A stretch of DNA of 64,000 nucleotides, taken from Dicyema japonicum (taxonomy: Eukaryota; Dicyemida; Rhombozoa; Dicyemidae). The position numbers and the translations under genes are program-made. The notes under the pieces are model-generated. The model worked only from the letters and a program-made list of their open reading frames with translations. It was not told the origin of the DNA and did not search any database. The stretch is from contig RDEW01000067.1 of the NCBI GenBank assembly GCA_011109175.1, forward strand, positions 65,609 through 129,608, read 5' to 3'. Positions 22,370 through 33,043 of this stretch are shown here, one piece after another; the stretch's first letter is position 1, and every line of letters starts with the position of its first letter.

Positions 22370-22665
22370 TTATTAACCCCGGATACACCGAGAAAGAAGT
22401 TAACAGTAAACAGCAATTGAGTAATCCAGTTTCCATTGTTACTTAAACGGAGTCCTTCAACGCCAGCATAAATAATAAAAGACGGCCATTCCTTGCAGTT
22501 GTGGAAACCCCTCCAGTAGTGGGGGAAAGCAAATGATCCCTTTTCGTGCTAGCCTGGAACTGGGCGACACCTGAGGCATGTGGATCACATGACGCCACTC
22601 GGGTAGGAAGAAGAAAAGGAGGAGTGGATAAAACAAACAGAAAACTTCAACCAATCAGCCTTTGA
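22370..22665 (-). repeat. SINE-like repeat, well-preserved copy
   Basis: Same family as 19363-19690: shared ttgcagttgtggaaacccct, gatcacatgacgccactc and gaaaacttcaaccaat blocks. On its own strand it ends gtgtatccggggttaataaat, like family A LINEs. Neither clear pol III boxes nor a tRNA-like head could be recognised, so the RNA of origin is unknown. Confidence 0.7.
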
Positions 22666-22895
22666 CACAGTCACGATTATTATTCAACCCATTAGCCTTT
22701 GACACTCCCTTAAAATTTTGCACTGTCACAATTATTATTATAATAATAACACAGTCACGATTAATGTTGAAAAATTTTTATTTATAGCATTTTCGAAAAA
22801 ATAAAAAATATTGCGTTATTTTTTATAAAATTATTAAAATCAATTTAATCATAATACAAAATAAGTAATATATTGTCATTATTCTGCTTGGATTC

Positions 22896-23900
22896 ATGTC
22901 TAAACTGCTTCCGTCTGAAAAGTCTGTAAAGGGAGTCATCGCTGGTTTGAACATATATCACTACTGTAGGGGGGATTACTGGTGGGATTGAGATTTGTAT
23001 AACTTTCCCGACCGAATACATCAAGACTCAACTCCAATTGGACGAAAGGACTAAGGGAGAACGTAAGTACAAAGGAATCATCGACTGTGGGCGAAAAACA
23101 GTGAAGGAATTTGGAGTTAGAGGCCTTTATAGAGGACTCACGATCCTCGTGTACGGGTCCATTCCAAAATCCTCGGTCAGATTTGGTACTTTCGAGGAAC
23201 TAAAAAAACGGATTTTGCCAAACGGGGGAGTTCTTTCTCCTTCTCAACGGCTTTTATGCGGACTCGGTCGAGCATCTTTTTATTGTCAGGGGCGGGGGTC
23301 TGTGAAGCAATTTTCGCCGTTATTCCAATGGAGACGATTAAAGTAAAGTTCATTGACGACCAGCGATCGAAAAATCCTCAATTTCATGGCTTCTTAAACG
23401 GAATAAAACAGATCGTAAAGAAAGAAGGTTATTTTCTATGTAAAGGTTACAGGCCTCGGCGGACTATACAAGGGAGTGACTCCGACTATAATGAAGCAAG
23501 GATCCAATCAGGCCATCAGATTTTACGTCATGGAAAGCCTGAAACTAAAATACCGGCAATGGCGGGGAGACAAGACCCAGAATGAGCCGATAAACAAACT
23601 CGTGGTGGGACTGATGGGTGGAATTGCTGGAGCTTGTTCAGTATATGGGAATACTCCCCTGGATGTAATAAAGACTCGAATGCAGAGTATAGATGCCAAT
23701 AAGTACAAGAATACCTTGGACTGCTTCCTCAAGATTCTTAGAAATGAGGGAGTCTTTGCGTACTTGGCTATTTTACGGATTTTAGGTTTTATAAGGGGAC
23801 AGTGCCTCGTCTGAGTCGAGTCTGTCTGGATGTTGGGATTACTTTCATGATTTACGACTCAATCATGGAATTTTTTAATTATGTTTGGAAAACCGATTAA
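22896..23900 (+). CDS. SLC25A1: Mitochondrial citrate (tricarboxylate) carrier
   Basis: Exchanges mitochondrial citrate for cytosolic malate across the inner membrane, feeding acetyl-CoA to the cytosol. Five exons join cleanly with introns at 22945-22969 (25 nt), 23267-23289 (23), 23428-23452 (25) and 23760-23785 (26), giving 301 residues (human about 311). The three carrier repeats show the PxD/ExxK/R signatures: [25 protein letters not shown] and [14 protein letters not shown]25A1 marks include [37 protein letters not shown] and the terminal NYVWKTD. The start is ATG 22896 ([17 protein letters not shown]). No frameshift or stop. It is the best-preserved gene here and calibrates the intron model. 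Confidence 0.96.
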
Positions 23901-25512
23901 TTTCTTATTAAACTTAAGCACTTTTTAATTTACTTACCCCTAAGTGGGAGAAATCGATGACTAACAGAAATGTAACAACCTGGGTCAGTGACTTGTCTGA
24001 TGTGATCAGAAATCGAAGTGGTTTTCGTGTGGGCGATCTACTCGTGGAGAAAATTGCCTAAACTTATAACGAATAGGCCTAACTTCTCTTCCTTACTCAA
24101 CAACTACAAAATAGTTTGCTTGGAAGTGGCCAAAAGCGATTCTGGGGTCAACTTTGGTCCCCCTGATTACTGAAACGAAAGAAATTGAATGTATGAGACA
24201 ATCTTATGCGATACAGGATACCCCATTGACCTGGTTGACATCCAAGAATTCTATATGTCTGGGGGAACATTGAATAGTAGTCATGCGGATGGTATGTAGT
24301 GAATGCAGCTGAATTTTCCACATCATTGATTTGGCGGACACTTTCCAAAAGTAATTATTAAGTTTAGGAAGACTACTTTAAGTGCAGAAAAAACCGCATT
24401 TTCGTGAAAATTGTAGTGGAAAAACTATTACCCTGTTAGTTCCTACAATGCTTTTAGTAAAGAAGTCCCTGAGTGGATAACTTTGTGTTTGCTAAACTAG
24501 ATAAATCTGGTTTAAGTAGTTTTTAAATTTCAAGGTGAGTCAAGGATCCTGCTAGGATCGGAGTGTGATAGTCTGCAATCGCTTGAGAAGACGTAGCGGA
24601 CATTTAATGCGAGCAACTAAGGTACCATACAGCGTAGGAGTGTCCCTGTGTCGAAGTATAAAAATCTGTCACCGATTGGTGTTTGGATTAACTCTCCACG
24701 ATCACTACGTGTGTTTTAAGCTGTATGATGACTAGCATGGCTTTAAAGATATTAACAATTCCGTTGATATCTGACTCAAGGTTTTATCACATTCCCAGAG
24801 TCCGACACAGACCAGTGAGTTCTCAGCCAAAACACATATTTTAGTCTCTCAGAAATATCTCGAGTGAGAATTTAGAGTGAGAATTTAGTTAAGGTCTCCT
24901 TACTTATCCTTGACCACTGGACTCGACATGGAAGTCAAGGATCTAGAAGCGACCTACATGGCGCTTTCTAATGGTCTCCAGCTTCATGCTAGCAAAACTG
25001 AGGTCAAAAATTTATGATCTTTGGAGTAACTCAGAACGGATTGAGAGTTACCCTTTCATGATCACAAAGTCATATTTTGGAAGAACGATGAGTCCACTCT
25101 CCGTGTTTTTCCAAGTAGGCCCATTATTTCTAAGTTTTTAATTTAATGAGAATTTAAGAAATTTTTTGTGGTAAAATTAATCAGAAAATTTTTTAACTAT
25201 AAAATTTCGAAGAGAATGAGACGTAAGTAGAGATGGGCTTTAAGGTGAGAGGATCTAGCCCTCTGCTTCATCTAGCTTCACCGCTGAATTCCTTAGGTTT
25301 TGTGTACTACGTACCTCGCTCGTTTTCAATATCACACTCGAAGTATGCCTTCCATTACATATCCTTGTTTTCCATTGCGATTTGATGGACTCGGAGACAA
25401 TGGTACCTGAAGTTCTGAACAAGCTAAACGTCAAGTGCCCCTTGAATCTGGGTTCGAATTTTAACGGTCCAAATTGATTGAACTTGGAGGCACATGGTAG
25501 TTAATATCTGTC
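23901..25512. other. No gene; probable old LINE debris
   Basis: A plus-strand strip at about 24935-25010 reads EATYMALSNGLQLHASKTEV, similar to the region after YADD in LINE reverse transcriptases (usually LxxWLxxNxLxLNxxKTE). About 24000-24110 contains a strip that may be the RT fingers. Too broken to classify. Confidence 0.3.
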
Positions 25513-25639
25513 GTGTGCAATAGATATGTTACCACCATCCGGGCAACTAACTACTCAACTTGTTTTACGTGTATATCTAATAAAATCTCCTTTCTTAGCA
25601 TTTTTGATTTAAATTTAAATAAATTATTATTATTTTGCT

Positions 25640-25870
25640 TTGACTTGACGAGTGACGGCGTCATTAGTGAACATCTCACTGCGGAACCGGATCCTCAACA
25701 AAAGGACTCACCCAACAAAAATAAAAAATATGTGAAGAACATTCCTGGGTCTCCCTCATCGATTAGATATGATAACTGTTCTTTACTTAAATAAAGTGTG
25801 TCCTGCCTGGGAGGAGCCGTAGCTAATATGGTTCCTCATAAAGTGCAGTATTATTATTCTTGTGATTATA
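25640..25870 (+). mobile_element. SINE-like scrap and family B LINE 3' end
   Basis: At 25649-25715 the wording gacggcgtcattagtg...ggatcctcaacaaaaggac resembles the SINE-like copies at 27.05 and 42.57 kb. At 25813-25860 gagccgtagctaatatggtt and cataaagtgc followed by attattatt match the 3' untranslated end of the family B LINE at 16.92 kb. The 93-codon frame at 25513-25794 spans this repeat and is probably chance. Confidence 0.45.
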
Positions 25871-26176
25871 AGAATATATGCTTTAAACCAATTTCAGAGA
25901 TTTCTCGTCAAAATTCTATTATAGAAGCCAGGTAAACATGGTTTGGCAATCACTCCTTTTACTCTGTTCTTACTCCACCATTGTTAATATTGTTACTAAA
26001 CTCTCCCTGAATTAAACGTTTTTATGTTCAACCTCAAAATTCCACGTCATTAATACCGACGCACCACATGGTTTTATCAACATCAAATAAATAATTTGGA
26101 CTTTTCTCCCCCAATCCTAAAATAGAGAATCTCCTGGATCCGATTGCACAAAAGCGGAAACATTATAACAGAAAAA

Positions 26177-26323
26177 ATGACCTTAAATGGCCAATTCGTC
26201 TTCCCGCCTGTAGCAGTTGAAACCTCGAGGTTCTCTTCCCTTCCTGTTATCATTGGCTCGTTGATGGCCCTAAAGAAGAGGGTCGGTCGAGAAGTGAGGA
26301 GGGAGTGGTTACTGCCCGATTAA
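26177..26323 (+). CDS. Short open frame of unknown function
   Basis: ATG at 26177 opens a 48-codon frame (MTLNGQFVFPPVAVE at its start, ending REWLLPD). Residue use is unremarkable but not repeat-like, and the frame is open upstream past 26120. It could be the end of a short gene whose other exons I could not trace. No family recognised. Its distance to CEP19 on the same strand is 223 bp. Confidence 0.2.
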   Translation: MTLNGQFVFPPVAVETSRFSSLPVIIGSLMALKKRVGREVRREWLLPD

Positions 26324-26546
26324 CTATTTGGTTTTAAAGAATGCGGTTAAAAATAAAAACTCCAAATTATTCCAATAACCAGTCCTCAATAACGCTGACC
26401 ATAAGGAGTAATGGTTTCCCCTGATTATCCCCACAGCCCTGTGGTGGTAGTTACCATTCCAAGACTTCCAAAACAGATAAAATTTATGTATTGATTGCGG
26501 CCATTAAATTCAAAATTCGTCAAAAATGGCATAAATTCCAGTTTCC

Positions 26547-26953
26547 ATGGATAAATGTAATGTGATAAAATGTGGGGCCAGTAGTATTCCTCCTTCCCTC
26601 GTGTTGTTATACACTGTTAACAACAAAACACGAAAAATGACCCTCTCTTTGAAGATCAAAGCCGAAATGACAGCTGAAAGTATTATCAAGAGGATAAAGG
26701 ACAAGTACCACAATATTATCATTTTAGAAAGTTACTGAACAAGCTAAAGCCCTCCCAGTTGTCCAGATTAGTCACGTTCATAATCGACGTAAATATTCAT
26801 AAGCTGTCTATTGAGGAAGCCAAAGAGAAGGCATATTCGACGCCAAATTCTCGAAATAATGGCTTTCACTTTAAAAAAGAGGACTTGGAATCCTCCGAGA
26901 GTTATGGATGGGACTCTTTTAATGATGATAGTGAAGATAATACTTATTTTTAA
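26547..26953 (+). CDS. CEP19: Centriole/ciliary base protein CEP19
   Basis: CEP19 sits at the mother centriole and recruits RABL2 and IFT-B to start ciliary transport. Two exons are joined by a 23-nt intron (GTACCACAATATT...TTTTAG, about 26702-26724), giving about 127 residues, shorter than the human 163. Matching features: an early KCG followed by PPSLVLLY (human KCG...PPAIILIY); a basic strand region KTRKMTLSLK; KKLLNKLKPSQLSRLV in the position of the family's LRQLEKLFSFL helix; IEEAKEKA; and a C-terminal SYGWD followed by acidic residues, like the human SCGWD tail. ATG at 26547. It implies an animal with cilia or centrioles. Confidence 0.75.
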
Positions 26954-27009
26954 TATCAACTCATATATTTAACATTATAAATATTAAATTATTATTAAAC
27001 TTAAGTATG

Positions 27010-27240
27010 TGGTGGACTGCCTGTTTGAAGACCTCCTTCCTTCTGGTGGCGTCATCGGATCCACCTTACTCAAGAGACGCCCAATTTCTGGCCGGCATTC
27101 AAAAGGATCCACCTATTCATACAGGGAGACAATTTAGTTCCCTGGTGACGAGTTCTAGGATCGACCTCAGCTTCCCGGACAGTGTCCTCTGGATCAAGTG
27201 CTTGGGTGAAACTTCTGATGGAACGCGACAGGATTAAGGA
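27010..27240 (+). repeat. SINE-like repeat copy
   Basis: Contains ggtggcgtcatcggatccac, then acgcccaatttctggc and aaaaggatccac. The same ordered blocks occur at 42565-42635 and, on the other strand, at 22500-22590. A 76-codon open frame through it is not protein-like. Its 3' end could not be fixed. Confidence 0.55.
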
Positions 27241-27780
27241 ATTAGTCTGGTTTTACCTTGCCCTTTTGAATAATTTAATTAAAGAGTTATGATCTCCTCG
27301 TCGCTTTTGCAGCACAGCGGGAATTTTTTCAGTGAGGAGGTGGAATTTGCATATCGAATATAAATTATTCTGATTTTTGTATTTGCATAAATCCATTTTT
27401 GATTTATCGATAAAATCGTTACAAAGCCACAATCTGTTTAGTAAATATATACTTTGGTGAAGACAATAAAAAATATATGTGCAGCTTCTGATAGATGGTC
27501 CTCTGAGTTCATTTTGGGCCAATGATTCAGAATTTTCGAAATATTTTCAAAGACAGAATCTACAATGCTGGTCTCTAAGTAAGAGGAGACCGGTATTTAT
27601 TTTTTTCGGACTACTCTGAAATTGGAAGAAAACAAAAATTAAATTTTTTTATTTCGGCTAAAATTATACCTTTGACATCAAATCAAGATTGGAATAGCGA
27701 GACATTGGCTTTCTTTTAGAACAGATCGGAAATTTAAAGTGAAATTGATATTTTGGGCGTTAAAAGTTATGAGACAATAA
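27241..27780. other. Intergenic, nothing recognised
   Basis: The minus-strand 89-codon frame at 27253-27522 has no family resemblance and no flanking exons that fit. A/T-rich around 27600-27700. Confidence 0.3.
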
Positions 27781-27781
27781 T

Positions 27782-29290
27782 CTAAACGCCTGACCCCGGT
27801 CTCTTAAAGTGAAAAAACCGGTGGCTAAAAATCGTTACAGCCAAGAGCGGATGCTCCCAGAGATCCGACATGGTATATTTGGTTCTGTAAGAACTAGCAA
27901 GTAGACTCAGACATGAGGAGAGGTGACCAGTCTTATGAGGAGAGGTGAAAGTACTATGAACATAGTGGAGAGGACGATTGTCCAACCTTGTACAGATATG
28001 AATGTAAATTCAATTGATGACCACATCGTAGGCGACCAGGTGGACGCGAACTATTTGCGATAGGGAAGCTTCACTTCCGTCAACAATAGGTAGAATACGC
28101 TCCTGAACCTTGTTTATACCAAGGCTTCTGATGGCTTTGGTGGATATCTAGTAAAGGATTGTTTTCTTTCGTGACTGAGAGGGCTCAGTCTCTGTAGAAT
28201 TCGAGCGTAAGAATAATTCTCCTTTTGTTTGTGGAGACCCAAAGGCAGTGAGCTGGGTGTCCCAGCGTTTTACACTTGTCAAGGAATTGGAGACGTAACA
28301 TCTTGAAATGACCCCTGATTGGACGAATTTTTGATTCTCAGTGTAATTTTTAGAGCAGAGTTTTGAGTCGTTTGTATTTTTTCGACGTCTGTTATTGATA
28401 ATCAGGGACCCCAGACAGAAACAGCAAAGTTAATCGTTGTTCTGATAAATAGTGGTCAAGCTCTCTTTGCTCTGGCCAAATGACGTACCCACCCGGAGTA
28501 CGTTGATCTGAGATTTTTCGCATACACATGAGACATGTTTTGAAAATAAAGAAGTATCAAAAATCACACCAAGCATTTTAAGAGTTTTTAATCACACGAA
28601 GAAGAGCGTTGTTCGTAAATAACGTTAATTGCAAGTTGAATTGACGACGGTCAGTAGTGAAAAACGTTATTGGTGACTTTTCGTAGAAGGAATGAGGAGA
28701 TTTTGGTTTATCCAAGAAGTTTTGTAAATATGTTCTTGCATGACCATATAAGCAATGGTTGCATCGCGATAGAAAGAGGCAAATATGATATCATAGGCAA
28801 AAAAGTGTGTCCTTGTTAGTTGAAGTAGTCTTGAATTTAGTTGTAAGTTTAGTTTCTTGGATAGGATTGTGCAACAAGTTACGTAAATCAATACATTTTT
28901 TGGAAAGTCCATTGATATTATCAATAAGCACATCTCAAAACTAGTAAAGTTAATTGCTTGTGCCACCTCTCCTGGATGCGTTTTGTTAATCGCTTCGATA
29001 GGTCCCTCAGGTGCTCAAGATCATCTGCCGACGTCAACCTTTTCCTAGTCGAAGCTAGGTCTTGATGTAGAAGGGTTGGTAGAGTAATTCGTGGTTTTCC
29101 CCGGAATGAAAATTATAGTGGTGTTCATCGCGAGATTAGCGGGAGTGTTACTGTTAAGATGTGACCAAATAAGCCTTATCTGTTACTTCTTATTTCTCCG
29201 TCCAATGGGTGGATATTGTAATGGGAATAGAGGTATTTGTTTGAGATGTGCTTTGACCAGGAGATTCTTAGAATTTATTTGAGCTGCATT
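27782..29290 (-). mobile_element. Family A-like LINE, RT and C-terminus
   Basis: Minus strand, right to left and across frame changes: the palm remnant FAYDIIFASFYRDATIA near 28800 (YADD is degraded), NLLIPSTKSHQ, LGVIFDTSLFSKHVSCV near 28540, a strip with QNSALKI near 28350, then MSDLWEHPLLAVTIF and a terminal FKRPGSGV at 27782. This is the same order as the nested element at 15 kb. Many stops; inactive. Confidence 0.65.
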
Positions 29291-29499
29291 CTTTGAAAAG
29301 AGTTCAGACTTTCCATTTCAGGCGTTGTGAGTGCCCAGGTAGAAGAGTTGTTAAAACCGGTTTTACGAACATATTTTATAATTTGATTTTTAAAGAAACA
29401 GAAATTTGTTTACAAATCAATGGTCGATTTTATCGAAATTAATTAAAATCAGTTATTGTATGAATATCCCCAATAAATCAATAATTTATTAAATATCAT

Positions 29500-29941
29500 T
29501 TTTTAAGTGGAATCTCTTAAAATAAACAAAGTGGAATCTCTGACAGATGATCCTCAAGTTCTTTCAATATTGAACCGGATAAGGTTCGATCTCAATACCT
29601 ACTTGGACCTTTCCTTCTTCAATTCCTAGGGAAGTCAACTAACTCAAGAGACACAAAAAGCTTGACATCATCAAAAAAAGATCCCTCTCTTCTCTACCTT
29701 AGTGGGAGGGTTCCCATTATGGCGAATACCTGGATGGGACGTAATGCTAGAAAGTATACGCCCCACCGGAGGAACACGTCACTTATTTTATTCAGAACTT
29801 AAGGTTTTTTATGTCTCCCAAGTCCGTCACCTCTTCCACTATAAAAAGACATGTGGTTTCATCCACCATGAGGCTAAATGGACATTTCACGAAATAAAGG
29901 TAACCTTCCACCAATTAGCGTACAACGGTAACAACAAATAA
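29500..29941 (+). other. Possible exons of an unrecognised gene
   Basis: Two consecutive plus-strand strips look protein-like: VESLTDDPQVLSILNRIRFD with LNTYLDLSFFNS up to about 29627, and an 79-codon frame at 29702-29938 containing WRIPGWDVMLESIRPTGG. No GT-AG intron of the local size joins them cleanly, and neither resembles a family I know. They end 30 bp from the opposite-strand MDH-like gene. It could equally be an old repeat. Confidence 0.25.
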
Positions 29942-29969
29942 AGACAATTAAATATATAAAATCTTGAAA

Positions 29970-30936
29970 TCACCTAGATTGGTAATAAATGATCCTCAGA
30001 GCAATATTGATCTCGTCCATAATATATTTACTCATATTCTTAATATTCTCCCTCAATTTTTTGTCCACAATCCAGTCCTTCTTAATCCTCACAACTCCGC
30101 CTTCAACACTCACAGGGAATCCAAACACCAAACCACGGGCAACCCCATAAGACCCATCTGAACACACCCCCATCGTAATCTGCTGCTCCGGCGAAGTATC
30201 AAAGTGCAGTGCATGTAGGTGCTTGCACACATTGTATGCCAGAGGAACCGAGGAGAGCAGTTGGGAGTAGTACTGAGTCTCCTACACAATAACCAACAAC
30301 AATACATCACGTGGCACAATGCCGGATAGTGGATTCACTGTATTTGAATATATCAGATAATTCAAAGAGCAGTATCCCAACAAATCGCGTTCTGGAACAG
30401 CTGGGAGGACACACCACTGAAATGGAGGACGGATTGATAGATTGACCAAAGTATTTGCACAAATGAGCCGCCAAATTGGAGCTATCCCCAACAATGACAA
30501 ACTAAATTATATAAGATCGTACTTTGGTGGAATCTGAGACCAGTTTCACGGCGGATTCGAATAGCCTACACTGATCTACGAGGAGGACAAATCCGTGTAC
30601 TCGGTTCTTCACACGACCGATTGTGAATGAGAATATTACGTAATCCACGTCTTTAGAAAACGCCTTCTCCACGTCGTTCGTGGTTGTTAGCTCTGGAAAT
30701 TATATAATTGGGCAGACTTAATAATTTGGGGGAAATGCAGTCCATAATATCCATAGAGACACCCCTGAGGATGTCGTAAAACCCGGGACAGTCGTATAAT
30801 ATCAAATCTAGTTCCTGGAGGTAATTATTAGTCCAAACCATATCATCGAAGGCATGTCCGAGTAGCATAGCTGTATAATGTAATAAGAGATTCGAGAACA
30901 GCCTGAAGTTATTGTTACCTTCACAACATTCTTCAT
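29970..30936 (-). CDS. Malate dehydrogenase-like protein (MDH1/MDH1B type), divergent
   Basis: Malate dehydrogenase interconverts malate and oxaloacetate with NAD. Starting at ATG 30936 (MKNVVKVTITSGCSRISYY), the N-terminal strand and loop are recognisable, though the usual GxxGxxG is altered. Next come ELDLILYDCPGFYDILRGV (family LDI...GV.MEL), FSKDVDYVIFSF, a 21-nt intron, FVIVGDSSNLAA in the place of VxVVGNPANTNC, a 24-nt intron, and the C-terminal KHLHALHFDTSPEQQITMG with SDGSYGV, which matches cytosolic MDH well. The stretch that should hold the catalytic NHSSTQ histidine motif is missing or replaced. Two junctions (about 30850 and 30420) cannot be joined without a frame change. Divergent paralog, pseudogene and sequence error all remain possible. 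Confidence 0.65.
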
Positions 30937-31089
30937 TTGTTTGGAACCCACGTAAAACCAATTCGAATAATTATCAAATTAAATGAATCTATTAATATAA
31001 TAAATTTTAGTCACTAATTTAAATAATTAATTATTTTTAAATAAATTCAATTTTCTTTTTATTTGGGAAATGACATATTAATCAATTGA

Positions 31090-31625
31090 CTGCTAGCCCG
31101 GAGAAGTCGGTGTTGACCCTATTCACGACAAACAGAAAACTAGGGAAAGTATCAATTGACATCACACTGGATGGAAGAAAATCTCGCAAAACAAATACCA
31201 GAAAATCCTGGGAGTTACCTTTGACACTTCCTAATCTTTACAAAACGTCGAAAATATGTTATTGACTTGTACGAGGAAAATCAACTCTGAAGGAGTTCTT
31301 GGGAAACCTCAGAGACAAAAAAGATCTGATTGACTGGATGTCATATACAAGAGTTCATCGAGTCTACAATAGGATATGTATGTAATGTCTGGGGATCTAA
31401 CTTTGCTGCAACGAATTTGGACAAGATCTGCAACATTCAAATGAAGGCAGCAAACTTACTAAGAAAATATTCCCGGCGAAAATCCTGCCCAGAAACCTAG
31501 AAAATATGATAGAGGCGACTGGAACAGTGCCCCTGCGAAGGATTCAATATGCAGACCGCGTCCATATCGAAAATGCGCAGGAACGCAGTCGAACACCGGT
31601 TTTCTGGTTTCAATAATAATAATTT
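31090..31625 (+). mobile_element. LINE reverse-transcriptase fragment
   Basis: The plus strand reads PEKSVLTLFTTNRKLGKVSI, then, after a frame change, LGVTFDTS and MLLTCTRKINSEGVLG, and later LPRNLENMIEATGTVPL. This is the post-YADD thumb region, homologous to SPEKSSTSLFTSDKRLGRMT at 17.8 kb. It ends at an (AAT)n run (31613-31624). Both ends truncated. Confidence 0.6.
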
Positions 31626-33043
31626 TAGTGGGTTAAGCGAATAATAATTTCTATGAAGTTACTTCGAAAATGATACTGACTTATGCCATTGTGATTGCAT
31701 CACGTGATCAGGACATCCAGATCGCCACTTTGAGATTGGAACAAAGTGACTGCGAAGATACAGTCATTCGACTGATAAGTGCTTGTGTGGGGTCGAGGGA
31801 CGAGCATCGGGCGCAGATGAGGTCCCTGCTAGAGTGTGTTGGATCACGTAATTAGTTAGTTTGTGTAGCCGTTGTCTCTGGTGTTATTAATATTTTTATG
31901 TGACATTAATGTCGTTTATACTTTATTTTCATGACTTGTCACGATTTTCTTATTTTCAAAACCTAAGTCCTATCATGTGTCTGCAAAGCACCTTTGAGTT
32001 GATAAGTCTAGAACCGCTTTTTGACTATCAGAAAATTTGAAATCACTTATAAATTAAAGCCGCATTCTCGACAAAGTCCCAGGTAACTACCGTTTTACAT
32101 TTTTTTGAAATTTGATTATATTTTTTTAATTTTGTTTATTTTATTAATTATCTGATGATAACCAAAAACAACTAACTTAACTGCTTCTAACTAACCTTCT
32201 CCACCCAATAGGCCACCAAGTATCCACTCGCTGTCTCCATGGATTTCTTCATTTCAGAGAAAAAATATCAATAATCCTTTTTATTTAGTATATTGGAAAT
32301 TTTATTTTCATTAAGGATGTAGACACTCCCACCAGTTTTAGATGTCTTCCAAAGTAACGTCGCCTCAAGCACAGGGAACACACCGAGTATTGAGCTTGTA
32401 GTCTCCAAGATGTAGCCCAATGTTTGAGATGGACCATAATTGAAGATGTGATCGGTGTATTCTTAAAACATCAGAATCATCATGAACCAACTCAAAGTCT
32501 GTTTGATTGGGTCACCTTTAGTATTTTCTCACTGAAGTAGAGATTCTGAAGAATTTAGATGATCAACATAAACTACAACCACATAGGCACACGACAGATT
32601 ATTTTTGTTTATTTTATTGATGTAAATCAAAAATAATAAATAAAAATTTTAAAAGTGCATTAATTGTCTGAGATAGACCGCATGACAATAATAAACATTG
32701 ACTTTAAGTCTACTTAGTTTGAACAGTGAGGCAGGGAATGATCATGGAAATACGGTAGAATGACCAGTTTGACTTCCACCCATCTCAGTGACACTTCAAG
32801 AGATTTCTAAGATCAAAGTTAGGTCCTTGAAGGCTGAATGTCACAAGATGTTCCTCCCATGCAAATTGACGGAAACGGGGTAACTTCGTAGGTTTTTGAA
32901 TTACTCATTCTTTCCCGATCTATTGGGGGGTTCAACGAGGATCACTTGAAATGTAGTCACTTTCTTTTAGCTTATATAATAATCTCAGGACAATTAAAGA
33001 ATCACAAAAAATCACTTCAGACTATAAAAAATATCATAAATTG
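31626..33043. other. Intergenic, no gene recognised
   Basis: A 61-codon plus-strand frame at 31670-31855 has even, protein-like composition but no recognised domain. The rest is AT-rich without signals. The plus-strand frame at 32946-33194 is the antisense shadow of the NEK gene's last exons. Confidence 0.35.

Noticed and set aside
25513..25794. 93-codon plus-strand frame as a gene
   Set aside because: Overlaps SINE-like and LINE 3' sequence; low-complexity N-terminus; no family match.
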